Part shown: positions 22,682-35,300 of the stretch, one piece after another
Numbering within the stretch: position 1 is the stretch's first letter
How the letters are laid out: each line of letters opens with the position of its first letter
Source of the DNA: Pohlia nutans
Taxonomy: Eukaryota; Streptophyta; Bryopsida; Bryales; Mniaceae
Length of the DNA: 64,000 nt
NCBI GenBank assembly: GCA_022496805.1
Contig: CM040087.1
Coordinates: 12,102,001-12,166,000, forward strand
Reading direction: 5' to 3'
Position numbers and translations under genes: made by a program
The notes under the pieces: generated by a model
Database searches by the model: none
Told to the model about the DNA's origin: nothing
Seen by the model: the letters and a program-made list of their open reading frames with translations, nothing else

Positions 22682-23604
22682 ATGACCACAATGAGCGTGT
22701 TGCCACAAGTCATAGGGTTTAGCGCTTTGGTGCTTCTCTGGACACTTTCTGGTCAGAATTTTTTCGGGTTATCTATCGTGGCACTCACAATACTAGAAAC
22801 CATGTCTTTTGCTATTCAGCTTCAAACAATCCTATGTCGTTGTTGAACTTTGAATAACAGTTCAATGATCAAAATCATTCAGTGCTGCTTGTCTGACTCA
22901 ATGTCTTGGATTAGAATTCCAACTATTAACCAAATTTGTTCATGTATTGCTTAATTGCTTCTTACTAATACAATTGTCGTCATTCAAATGTACTCTTTGA
23001 AAATATTAGATTGACACAAATCCAATGAAATTCACCAACTAATTTAACCCACAAAATCACAACTTACACTGCTGTTTAAAGATATAATTGTAGGGCTCCA
23101 TGTGGGCATTACTCAAAAGCCAAAAAGGAAGCTCTGACTCCAAATTCAATGAAACAAAGTGCATTAGAAAGCGTTGAGAGAGGGAGGGTGAATCTCCAAC
23201 ACTACTGACAGAGGAATGTTTTTTTTTTGATGTGGGTTTCTTCAGGTACTTTGAGGAGAGTGGAAGGCAACATGTTCGCAGAGCCGGTGTGCAACGTGAC
23301 GGAAGAGACGGGACTAACCGTGGACTGCGCGCAAGTGATCTCGTACCTGCAGTTCCTGGACATGGCGGATTGCTGCGTGCAGGAGCACCGCCATTGCACC
23401 ACCCTGCACGTCGCCGGCACCTGCCGCGCCCAGATTTGCAGCTTGCCGTTCGTGCCGCTGCCGCGCTGCCAATCGTGCGCAGTGGTGGCCGAGTATGTTC
23501 GATCCCTCACCAATTTGTGCGCCGAAGACATCGCCGGCGAGTCCCGATCCGGTGGAGTCCAAGTCATGCGCGAAGACGCTGCCTTGTTCATTGTCCTCTA
23601 CTAA
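22682..23604 (+). CDS. Small secreted cysteine-rich protein (Hce2/KP4-like folds possible)
   Basis: Two exons, 22682-22751 and 23246-23604, with a phase-1 junction; 142 residues. The first exon encodes a signal peptide: MTTMSV, a hydrophobic core (VIGFSALVLLW), then a small-residue exit (TLSG). The second exon is much GC-richer than its surroundings and encodes ten cysteines, including a CC pair. Motifs are VDCAQVI, then GTCRAQIC, then EYVRSL and SGGVQVM near the end, with a hydrophobic finish. This arrangement resembles small secreted cysteine-rich proteins of the Hce2/KP4-like type known in fungi and some non-seed plants. The resemblance is by eye, and another cysteine-rich family is equally possible. 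Acceptor CTTCAG follows a T run. A TTAA-family element starts 2 nt after the stop, so the 3' UTR is probably transposon-derived. Confidence 0.6.
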
Positions 23605-23605
23605 C

Positions 23606-23843
23606 TTAACCCCTATAGGACCATAAGGCCACCAGGTGGCTCCTGTTTTTTTCAGTAGTTTTGAGTAGGTTTTATGTAGGTTCTTTTTTGTTGAATTAAA
23701 AAATTAAATTATTCAACATATGTAGTATTCTTCACTAATTCCAGTGATATAAAATTTGGTCCCATTCAAGCTATAATTTTCACAATATGATCGTTTGAAC
23801 TTGTCATTTTAAAACCATGAATCCTTGGTCCTTTAGGGGTTAA
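23606..23843 (+). mobile_element. TTAA-family MITE, 238-bp reference copy
   Basis: Starts TTAACCCCTATAGGACC and ends GGTCCTTTAGGGGTTAA; 238 bp. It abuts the stop codon of the secreted-protein gene. It has no coding capacity. Confidence 0.85.
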
Positions 23844-24086
23844 GAGCCTGTTTCCATGGGCTCCTACAAACAAGTTGCCCGTAGCCGTGGCAGATTGGTA
23901 GGTCCCACCCACAACATTCAGTAACACGACATTGTCTCTGCCCTGGCTCTAGAGTAGATGGTGTGGAATATTCCATACATAGATCAGTAGCTAAGTGAAC
24001 AGATGGAGGCTAAGGTGATGAGTAGAATGCACGAAGGGAAAGGCAATGGACATGAAGGCTACTGAATGTTATGCCCACCAGCATGA

Positions 24087-24315
24087 GAGATAGATAGAAA
24101 CTTCGGACCCGTGTTTCAGGGCCGGCATGAAGTGTTTCTTGTCTCTGCCCACCAGGGGAGAGACTACGGAAACGCTTCGTTTTCAAGGAGTTACATCGTT
24201 GAACAGTACAAACAAGGTGTAAAAGTAAATCTAGGGTAAGTACTAAGGCAGAGACTCCGCGGCTAGCCGCTTGTTTGTAATGACAATGACCCAGTGCCCA
24301 CCAAACAAAGGGTCT
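24087..24315 (+). repeat. Short dispersed element (copy 3, rearranged)
   Basis: Keeps the start GATAGATAGAAACTTCGGACC and the end CAGTGCCCACC..ACAAAGGGTC of the copies at 8211-8350 and 16740-16845. It has an extra internal segment of about 110 bp. Confidence 0.5.
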
Positions 24316-24394
24316 TTACTTACTTTTAGCATGATATAAAGCCGTTTTTAGAAAATGTAACACACTATCATGTAAACTGGCTTACAAGGCCAAG

Positions 24395-24585
24395 AAGCGT
24401 GAATTGACCTCATGTTTTCTTTAGGAGTTTTGAGTAGGTTCTATGTGGATTTTCTTTTCTTCAATTATCTTTGTTTTTCCATCAACACATGTAATGCTCT
24501 TCACTGATTTCGGTGATATAAAATTTGATCCCATTCCATATATGATGTGTTCTAAAACCATGAATAGTAGGGTCTTTTTATAAAA
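24395..24585 (+). mobile_element. Degenerate TTAA-family MITE
   Basis: The interior tracts of the 238-bp subfamily (GAGTTTTGAGTAGGTTCTATG, CACATGTAATGCTCTTCACTG, AAATTTGATCCCATTC) are in order, but both termini are lost. It gives an empty-site view of the foldback insertion point in the 1378-1965 copy. Confidence 0.65.
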
Positions 24586-27014
24586 TGGTCATTAAGCTTG
24601 AATTTGTCCTCATGTTTTATTAGCGGGACTATGTTGGGAAAGAGCAAACTAATTCTTTTGCATATTCATCTTAATAGAAGTACTTCTTTACTCAAACACT
24701 TTATGATGATTGTTAAAATGTTGAATTACCCGACCCTTCAAAACATTGTTTAGTAGGGAAGAAGAAAAAAAAAATTATGTGTTATTAAATCATTTTCACC
24801 AGTGATTGCTATTCTTAATTTTCTTGCTAAAAATTGAAGTCCTAATTTGACATTTACTAACCAAAGCATTTGAAGTTGACATCTTGCTTGTGGAATACCA
24901 CCTAGACTCCTTTTGTCTGGAATTTTTTGTTATAGGTTAATACGTACATGAGGTTTGGAAATAGGGATATCAACCTCAATAGTAGGCTTGTTTTTTCAAA
25001 GGTCATCTTAAACTTTCCTAGCTTGATCTTTTTTCTATACTAGCATCATCAAATAGAAATGATGCCTTTAGAGAAGTATTGCAAACTATCGATTTCTGTT
25101 GTAGAATAGCAGATGTCATTATTACATACCTGTATACGAGTACATATATTAAGCTTACATATACAGAACTTACTAAGTTCAATTGACATCATGGATATGT
25201 TAGAAATTTCCATATTAACTTGACGCCAATCAAAATGACATTGTACCCCACATCAACTTGATGCTATGTACATTTTTGACTCATAAATGGCTCAATAAAG
25301 TGGAAAGATGTGTAAAGGAAGTATGACATTGGTATAGTTTAACTTTGGAATGAATTCTAAATGTTCTCCTTTTTCTTTAAATGAAGAACGGAGAAATTTT
25401 GTAACATTAAAAAATCAAAAATTCAAAAATAAAATGTGTTAAAAGTATTTCAGAAGATCGAATTCCTCAAAGAATCTCAAAAAAACAGGAATAATTTGAT
25501 GTCAAATTGGGAGGAGCTGCGGGTTTGAGTTAAGCATAGGCAACGTGCGGGGCAACGTGCACAAGGTCGGGAGGCCCGCATCAAAGGAAAACTAGGTGTT
25601 GAGAAAAGAGGCTTTGGATTAACACCAAAGATTTATGTTACATTTAATTAATGAAAATAAATAAATAACAATAATTACTACTATATAATTATATAAAAGT
25701 ATAAACAGTTTTTAGTTTAACTTAGTGACAAAGGTGATTCATAACTCCATGACATAGTTGAAAAATCTTGTATGAGTTCATACAAAATCGACATTCAATA
25801 ACACACAGTGGTTGATTGTTGGTCAACTCTATTCTCACTTTGAAGATGCAATTTTTTGCAAAACACAAGACTACTTTTTGTGACTTTGAAGATGATTGAC
25901 AAGCTAAACACAACACCACTTCTGACTATGGGTTTAGACTATGGGTAGTGATAGAACACAATTCATGAGACATGTGACAAAAAACAGACACAAAAAAATG
26001 TCACAAGATACAAGAAAATTAACAAAACAAGAGGAAATTTGGATTCAAACTATGGGTAGCAACAGAAACAACAATGCAACAATGGCCTAAACCCTCACAT
26101 TAAATTTTGCATATGTGTCAACACCCCAGCGATACCAAGCTGCATATTAGAATATAAAGGAGATATTTCATACACTATGTAATGCCCAGTGACGACAATC
26201 CACCAATATCGGAGCCTCAATTTCGGATGATTAACAACATATTTCCTATATTACACAATGTTTGGCGTAGGCATTCAGCCGACACTTCTTAATTCACATA
26301 ATTGTTTTGGTGGATTAAAATAGGTGATGGGCGAATAACTTAGAACGCCTCCTACTGACAGTCGGTGAATGACTAGGCGAATCTTGGAGAGAGGACGCTG
26401 GAAAGAACGTTGAGCGTGAGAGATAGCTGAGAAAATGGAATAATCTAGTCAGTAGGGGAGTATATGGTGCGAATGGATGAGCCATGGATGGCGAGTTATG
26501 AATGAAATCACAAGACATCGAATCTCACACTTGACCAGAAAGATGTTGAATGAGCTTTGGATGGAATCCATTGAAGTCAAATGTCATAGCCAAAGTTATT
26601 GATGATATATTTATATTCAATAGCATTAGTACCGTAGTAGGGATAAGATATTTTTAAATACTTTGAATATTTACATTATGGATTTTTATTAGAATGATGT
26701 TTGTGCAACTATTCCACCTCATGTGATCATTGTACTCCAAACCCATTAATAATGGACAAAACAACACATTAACTTTAGTAAAGGTACATTCTGACCATTT
26801 ATCATTTTCTTTGAAAAAAATGGGATTTTGCGCTATTATTTGAATTTTGCGCCTTCAACAATTATGTGGAAGGTTAGGAGTCTCTTAAACAACTTTTTAT
26901 CCTACCCTTCTCTCATTCTCGTTTTCTAAGCCTAAATTTTGAACTCTAGCCATTATAAGAAAACTTGGTAAAAAAAAAACCATAGTTGAATTCAGTTGCA
27001 ATTCATTTGACCTC
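24586..27014. other. Intergenic, nothing recognised
   Basis: AT-rich. Short open frames at 25722-25919 and 26315-26518 on the minus strand show no domain, codon bias or splice context. No RNA gene was seen. Confidence 0.4.
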
Positions 27015-27230
27015 GTTCTGTTGCAGTCCCAAAATAATTACAGAACTTTGTTTTTGAATTTGCGACCTCAATTTTAAGAATTTTGGGGCATGTATTATAC
27101 CGTTGAAAAGGTCTTGAAAACACTTTTCCAACGGTATATTACATGCCCTTAGGATTCCAAGTATGGAGGCCGCAAGTTGCAAAAAACAATCGCTACAGTC
27201 GTTTAGGAACTGCAGAGGAACATTAGAAGA
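27015..27230. mobile_element. Foldback (hairpin) repeat
   Basis: Two arms of about 105 bp pair around a loop near 27115. The best-paired part is GGCATGTATTATACCGTTG against its inverted partner CAACGGTATATTACATGCCC. The pairing continues outward through CGACCTC/GAGGCCGC and GTTCTGTTGCAG/CTGCAGAGGAAC. It could be a MITE or an unspecified hairpin. Confidence 0.6.
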
Positions 27231-27894
27231 GAAATGAACTCTCCAAAGGGCTTATTTGATGTTTGGGCAAAAATCTAATTTTTTGCTTGAATTATTTTTT
27301 AAATAAAAGTATTTCAAGAAATAAAATGTTAATAATATAAAATTAAAAATTTATTAAAAATGATTAAAAATGTTTAAAAAATGTTCAAAGACTTTCTTGA
27401 ACAATTATTTATATTTAAAATATATTTAATTTAAAAAAAAATTATATATCCAATTTGAAATGCTGAACTCATGCTACATCAGATTTCATCTTTTGTTAAA
27501 AAAATTAATTAATTCAAAAAGTTGGAATAAAAATAATAATTAGAGGCCTTTCAGAGCCCTCAAAGTTCTTGTAATGTGAGGTAAAACAAACAGTAACTAA
27601 ATTCACCTACAGTTTTTTTAACCATGTTTTTTTTATAATGCCACCATCACCTTTTTGCTTATCCTACTTGTGTATCAAATTCCTATTTATATGGATGATA
27701 GTATGATTCCTCTCCACCATCCCTCCAAACTGCTCTGTGCGGTGCTTTGCTCTCTCTGCACGACAACTTAGTTTGTTCTTCATTCAGTTGCAAGCTGTCG
27801 TTGCATTACTTTTGGATTCACTATTCAATTATAGAAGAATTAGTATAAATGCAAAGATGTTATTGTGCAACCATCATTTTGATAGTCCTAGTAC
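27231..27894. other. Intergenic with a diverged repeat
   Basis: AT-rich. About 27640-27740 resembles 3045-3140 (shared CACCTTTTTGC..CTTGTGTATCAAATTCCTA type sequence). No gene was seen. Confidence 0.4.
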
Positions 27895-28345
27895 AAATTC
27901 CAAGATTTTTTGTCCGAAACATTTCTACTGGGAGTAGTGTTATGCCATATCTAAATTATTAGATCCAAAACCAATGTTACACCAAAACCTATTTTTCCAA
28001 GCCCCGACTGTTACTTCCCTCCGCATATATGTACTCCATACACACTCTACGTACATTCCAAGTACATACCACCTATATATGGCAGATCTTGTTTCAATGT
28101 TATGCCAGAACTGAATCATTTTCGTACAAGAATAATGTCGATTGTAGTTATCCCATAATGTTTGCTAGATCTAAAATCAGTATTACACCAGATCTGAAAT
28201 GCTACATCTAAATCTAGAATGGCATAACATTGTCCATGGTTGAAAATGTTGGTGCTAAGTTTTATTTGGGGTTATTGCACTACTCCACAATCCCTTCCAT
28301 CATTATAGAGATGTTTCTTGCTTCAAAACGGCTACACTTGATTTA
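27895..28345 (+). repeat. Dispersed repeat copy, inverted relative to 5514-5960
   Basis: About 450 bp, highly similar to the reverse complement of 5514-5960. A poorly preserved further stretch follows at 28425-28510. Confidence 0.75.
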
Positions 28346-28510
28346 AGCCAAGAGGCCCAAAAAGGTGTGCTTCTCCCTTCGAAGCCTCAATGATATATGC
28401 CCTCACTATGACATGAGTAGCACAAACATTATGAGATAACTGCACTCTTGCACGACAGTGATTCGGTTATGGCATAGCACTGAAACGAGATATGGCATAC
28501 ATAGATGTTA

Positions 28511-29399
28511 TGTACATAGAATGCATGAGAACATAAAACTTTTACTGATTATTATTTCATAAAATCCGAGCTGTCAGGTCAACTTCCACCCCAAGGTATT
28601 CACACTTTGAAGCACCACGGGGCCCCCTTGATTTGCTCGCACACGCTAAGCGCCCAGCATGAGCTCCCAATGAAGTTGACTTGGAGTCGAAAGCTGGGAC
28701 ATTCAAGATGAATCATACTGAATGATGCAAATACGTAATAAAAGCTGGAAGGAAAGCACGAGTACGTGTCGAAAGCAAATGGTAGTCTGAATACAGGAAG
28801 TGACCAAGCTTTCCACTTTACTCATGGAAATGTTAGTCATAACTGCAGTAATGAAATTAATTGTACAATACAACAGTAGTAGTACGTGCCACAGACTGTA
28901 CGTTCGGAAAGAGCAACCGCGTGACGTAGCCAACTCGTCCCAGTTGAAAATCGTTCCACCCACTGAATACATACTACCGTTGTGGTTGCCCCTTCTATAT
29001 ATGTTTGTACAGAAGGGAACCAACTAACCGCACCCAAGGCTACTCCCATCTGTTCGTTCAAGGGAGCCCAGTTGGATTCGGTTAGTAGACTTGGCCTACA
29101 AAGTTCTCTTACTACGACTCTACCGCAAATAGGAGGGGCATAGGACGTAGCCTACTTCAATCATCACTATCCCAGCAGGTCAGATGAGAAGCAGGAATTC
29201 TCACATGCTTCAAGGAGAGGACAAGAATCCAAGGAAAAGAAATAGCCAACTATGAAGTTTTAACGAAAAAGGCCGGGGTATTTCGTGGGCCTTACACGAA
29301 TCTAATAACAAAGGGTCGTCGATAGTAAAGGACCCAAGACTTGGATTGTATGAGTACAGCTTGTATGAATGTTGAAATGGGTAACTCCGGTAAGTTACA
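28511..29399. other. 3' flank of the SCAR gene, nothing further recognised
   Basis: Mixed-composition DNA downstream of the SCAR stop, probably including its 3' UTR. No independent gene was seen. Confidence 0.35.
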
Positions 29400-32300
29400 T
29401 TACGAATCATTCCAATCGTCATCCCCGTCGTCGTCGTCATCACTTCCAGCAAAGGCCTACACGAAAAGGATGGCAAATGGGTGAGAGTGGGTAACATATG
29501 TATTAAGAGGTAGTACCTGTCTGTAAGAGGAAATGAATGCATGCTCCAGGCTGATCGATTCAGTATGTACGCAACAATCAACCAATTCTGTTAATATAAT
29601 TCAGATTGCATGAAGGTGAGGTACCTGTCGTATAGCATTCGCTTTTTCAAGTATAGCAGCGACGTTGATATTTGTAACAGGCCTGGGCACAAACTCTTTC
29701 CTCTCCGAGTCTTCAGTCCGACGAAGATTAAATGACTGCAGTTGCAGGGGAGTAGAATGTCATAAACGTTACAAAGAGATGAAATAACATACATGTACAA
29801 TCTCAGAACAATTAATACCAAGGCAGCGTGTCCCAAAAGCTTTAAATAGTCTGAGGTGTTAGCTCTTACCGTAGTTCTAATTTGATCGATAAACAATGAT
29901 CTTTCATCAGTAGATGGTCGAGGCCTTAACACAGGTTCCTGGAATGTCAACTCCTTGAGCTGCAATTATACAATTCCCAGGCACAATTAATTCAACCGTC
30001 AGCACCATCATTCTCTTTAATAGTGTTGGTCATGCACGTTACTTGCCACAAAAATTAAAGAAATTAATGAAACAGGAAATTTATATAGGAAGATCAATCT
30101 TGTAAACTAAAAATTAGAAGAATTAGCTAGAAAAATTAAAAGCACCAAAGCTCAATTGGGCAGCAGCTCACCATGTTTCTATCATGCCGTGCGATGGCAG
30201 CTTCGAGAGCAGCCTTGGTATTAGGAGTGGTGCGTAACGGCTCGGATTCTGAAGTAGCCTGGGGGGTTAATGCATCTTCCAAGGACTGAACTTTCCCTGG
30301 AGTCACTTCTGTTCTGTGCAAAGGTGCAGATTCATCCCTGTTCTCTGGCTCTGAAGTCGAGAGAGCAAGTAGCACTTCCTTGTAAGACTGTGCAATACGA
30401 GAACCCATGTCCGTCGCAGGTGCAGGATTGGGACCAGCAACTGTCAATTCTTGAGATGGAGAATCAAGCGGCAATTCCGTTTGGAACCGAGCTCCACCAA
30501 CAAGGTCCGACAGTGCTTGTTCATCCAGATTTCTTGAATCTGCCTCCTCCAATGGAGATGATGATGATTTATCAGTAGCATGAGCTGCACCAACAGCTTC
30601 ATTCATAGGCCCAAAATCAGAACTTTTGTTTTCTTTCTCCAATGGAGAAGGCGATGCATGCTCACTACTGGCTTCCGCTGCAACAGAAACATCTGCCCGT
30701 TCATGAATACTTTCTGAAATATGATCACACGAAGTAAGTGATAATTCTAGATCATGTGATGCTGCAGCACTAACACGTGCATCGCTCGTATGAGCATGGT
30801 CGAAAGTGCTCTCTGGTTCTTCAGGCACCAAAGACGGTGATGCTTGCTGGCTGTCAGTAGATCGAACCTTGGCATCTGCACTGCTCAAACTTTCAAGTTT
30901 TTGATTTCCTTCAGCCTCTCGGGATAATGACACGCTTGATTTCTCCATAGATTGATCGGCCTCGTCCACACCCACTTCAACCCCAAGATGAGATTCAGAA
31001 CCGTTCTCCTCATCGGGATCTGAGACCCTGTTTGCAGAAGAAGTGGTAGGTAAAGATTGATTAGAACCGATTGCTCCCCCAATGGGCACTGTAGAAAGTT
31101 GCTCGATTTCTGCCACCCTTGTGAGCACACGAAATTCTTCTACATCCACTGCCTCAGAAGAACGAACACCTTCCAGCGATGAACTGGATGAATGCGATGG
31201 AGCTGAATTACTTGTGGCACTGAGTTCCACCCTTTGTGGCTCATCCTGTCTTTTCACATTTCCATCACCAAAGTCTTCTTCGAAATCTTGTCTAAAGGAC
31301 GGGAAATCGTCTTCATTTACAAAGGATGTTGAAGCCGGCGGATTAGAAAAATCTCCTGAGCTACGAAGATGAATTGATGTGGTAGGTGGTGAATCCAAGC
31401 CCTCCACGGAAGGTTCTGAAATGATATCGCTCTTAGTAGGTGAATCCAGATCCCACTGTGGGGGTGGTGAACAAACTGGTGAGCTTTTTTCCGAGTGGCA
31501 CACCAGATTTGGAGGAAGGGAAAAGTCAGGCTTCGGCGACAGTCCAGGATCTAGTCGGCCAAGCCATTTCAAAGTGCCGGTCTCTGAGAAGAAGGACTTT
31601 GGTGTAAGTAACGGCGAGCGTAACGGTGAACGCAACGGTGGATGATGAGGGAGCTTGAAGGCAGCCCTCGGGGGTGTGCTGGGAGGTACAGCCTTCCCTC
31701 GCCACTGGATATTATTCGTAGACTGCGCCAGGTCCCTTCCAGACGGAGAATCTGGTGGAGAATTTGATGTCAAGCTTTTATACGATTTGGTTGTCCTCAC
31801 CGTTGATATGGGCTTCAAAGTAGTCGGTAAGGGATCAACTTGTGGCCGGATAGATGGACTTCGAGATGGCGAAATTCTCTGATAACCAACATTTGACATA
31901 ACATTGAGTTCAGCAGTTCGAGGATAATTATTATGCGTAGCAGGACTAAGAAGCATCAAATAAAAATAAGACTAAAGTGAAGAACTGCTGAAGTTCATAT
32001 GGATAGTAAGACATGCCAAGTCGTGACCTACAAGCATACTACTCAGTATATATGGAGCACGGAAGAATCGTCTTTCGTACGTACCTCTTGAGAAACTGAA
32101 TGATCTGCTGAACCGTTCGAAACAGAACTGTCCAAGGAAAACTTTGAGGAGATTTCTATCGCCATCTCTGACTGCTTCGAAGTAGGGCTCAACAACAAGC
32201 TATGTTCTTTATCCGGGCTAGCCCGGGCAGCAGTCTCCGATGATTTTAATCTCAGGCTCACAACTGATCCGACGTCATCAACATCAGCCTCTCGCCTTGA

Positions 32301-35300
32301 GACCGATTCCTCCACAGCATTACTGGAGCAACCAGATGGCCCAGATGTTTCAGGCCGACCTTGTATTGCATCAAAGTCACGACTTTCACATTCGCTCCCC
32401 GTGTAGGATGATCGAGGACTTTCTGGAGGGCTATCTTTGATAATGACACTGCCTGATGGACTTGAAGGGGTACTATCTTCATCTCCAAGAGAACGACACC
32501 GGTTACCATCGTCCGAAATATTTCGAAGAGGACTAGGTGAAGCCAAGGCACTAGGACTGGAGAGAAAAATTCGCTGAAAACTCTTCTTGGGACTTCCAAT
32601 GGGACTTGAGGGTGCACTTGACCCAGGGCTGCCCACAACACGTGGAAGTACTAAAGAAGACCTCGTAGACTCTGAAAACGAGGAAAACCGAGGAGTACAA
32701 TGCTCTGGAGAACTGGAAATAACACCTGCTTTCGAAATTATAACAGGAGGCGGTACTGATTCACCAAAAATAGCAGGTTCATGTAATTGAGTGACAATAT
32801 CAGGCTTCGACGTTGGACTTAACTGAAGGTCAGGGTGGCCATCATCCTCGTCGAACACCTTGCTGTGTCCAGATTCTCCGTTTTGTGGAGGACTGGCAGG
32901 CCCACCAAAGCCCCCAGTAATAGGATAACTAAACTCGCTAGATTTGGAGGGATGGTCGGGCTCAGGACTCATGGTTGGCGGTGAAGGTAAGGGGTAGAGT
33001 TGAAGTCTAGGTCGACTAGGGAGACGTGATTCCGACTTTACAGGGTTACCTGCAATAGGAAGGGAATCCTCCACTAGATCAAGGTGATCAAGGTGTTTAA
33101 ATTGGGAAGATCTTGAAAAAGAGGTAGGTGATTGGGATAGCACAGGAACCTCCTCTAGAGAAGGACTACTTTGGTTAGATTTGTTTGTTCCTGAGGAGTA
33201 TGACCCCAAGTAAGTCGTAGGAGGAGACTTAACTATGTAATTCAATGACCTGGGCTCTCCTCGAGGTGAATAGAGAGCGTGAAAAGCAGGAGAAGTAGGG
33301 GAGGTAGGAGACTTCTGGGAGGTAGGAGAATTTAGTTCCGAGTCGCTGGACACTGATATCAGTTCACTGGAATAAGAGTGGCGAGAGAACATGGAAAAGC
33401 TAGGCTGTAAAACATTCTGACCTGCGTGAGTTGGGCTGGTAGCACTTGAAGAAGAGCCCAAGGACGACGGAGTCGGACTAGAAACCATTGATGATATCAG
33501 ATTGGACTCTTCAGTCCTTTCAGGAACATCCTTCGCATGGACTACCTGGATATGGGAATCGCCGTTCCCGTTATTAGGAAAAGCTTTCAAGAGCTCACCA
33601 GAATGGTTGTCTGCTTTTGGTACCCTAGATTGCTGGATTGGAGCAAGAACATCCCCAACTGGAGTATCAGATGCAGGAGGGTCTCCATGCAACACAGCAG
33701 GAAGAGGAGAGGGATTCTTTAGGAGTACCCTGGCGGTGATTTTGTCTTTCAGCTGTAGGTTTTCCTCTGGAACAACTTCGGAGGATTCTGCCGACTTATC
33801 GGTTGTGGAAATAGATTGTTGCTGTTCCATCAGCTTCATACCTGACGGAATTTCAGCTTTCTGTGCCTCAACATGATTCTTCAAAGCAGCGTGATTGAGG
33901 GCATCTCCGTTGAACTGGGTTACCTTATGAACACTTCCAGGAGAATCAAAATCGGACTCACCTTCAGAGACAATTCTAGACGGCGCGTCGACAAACTCAT
34001 CATACTCACTGCCAGACCTTGCCATAGAGACTTCCCTTGAGAACTTGCCACCCATTGGGGACGATTCATTACCATCCACGTTGTTCCTCCATAAAAACTT
34101 CCCTGACAAGCGACCGGAATCTAGGGCATCCATATAGATGCTTCTCCTAGAAAAGGATTGGAGAAGCATAGGCGATTCAGTACCAAGTGGAAATTTCCCA
34201 GGAGATGGTTTCTCTCCTTCCCTGACATCCATGGTGAAATCGCCCTTTGCAGACCCCCTTGGTGTCCCTACTGGTGTCCTTACTGATCGAGGCATGGCAG
34301 CTGCACCTGAATCATCTCGTGATATCCCATTAGTTGCTTTGGAGTCCACAGACTGAACATGACCATTATCACCTACATCTTCAAACCCATCTGCTGATTC
34401 CAAGCCTTTGGAATCGAGAGCTCTTGTGTGATCCTTAGCAGGTGCAGCAGCACGATCCTCCTGGTCGATGATTCTGGAAATTCTACCCCCTAAAATGCTT
34501 GCTGTGCCCTCTGGCTCATCAGGATTTAATGCATTCCCTGAATCATTAGCACTTCCAGTATCCTTAGCACTGATTTTAGAATATTTAACTCCTTCCGAAG
34601 TGTTTGAAACTGCTGAAACGTGAATCGGATTCAATGCAGGTGTGTTCGGACCTTCGACCAACGTATCTTTGGGATCACGCGGAAGACCCCTTGATGTTTG
34701 TGTGCCAGATTCGCGAATGCCACCAAGACGTGAAGGTACTGGAACTTCGAATTTCAAAGCAGAGGCTATATCATGCGGGAGCCCTTCCAAGTCCTCAAGA
34801 CTTGCCGAACCATACCGCACCCTGCATACCGGAATATATGATTTAAATTTCCGACTGTGCTTAATTTTGAATTAACATTCAAACAGAGAGGTGCATGCCT
34901 CTTTTCAATCACTAGTCCATGGCAAACCGAAAGTAACCAACTTAATACACTGTCCACAAGTGCAACGAGGAAGGCATGACAGACCTGGCAGGAATCTGGT
35001 TAATAGCAGCTATCGGTTCTCCAGTCCTGCGTTTCCTGCCCTTCTTCTGCAAACACGTCAGGCATCAGCACATAAGCTTCATGCTTACAAATCACTGTAA
35101 CAAGAAAGTAATAGGTACATAGACTGACCCCAAATAGGTACATACACTGACTGAAAAAACTTCCATTGCGAAATACTGTCCAATCGTATATTCTACGGCA
35201 GTATTATGAAATTCCCAGATGATGTTTACCTTATCTCTACGTGCTCTCTTGTCACGCTGCTCTCGCTGAGCTCTCATCAGCTCAGTGCTAGCCCATTCCA

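Noticed and set aside
23202..23609. Alternative frames over the GC-rich second exon of the secreted protein
   Set aside because: Arg/Ala-rich shadows of GC-rich coding sequence; only one frame joins a signal-peptide exon in phase.
32258..33876. Open frames on the plus strand and in other frames over the SCAR middle exons
   Set aside because: Shadows of a 912-codon Ser/Pro-rich exon; the SCAR frame is fixed by conserved ends and in-phase junctions.
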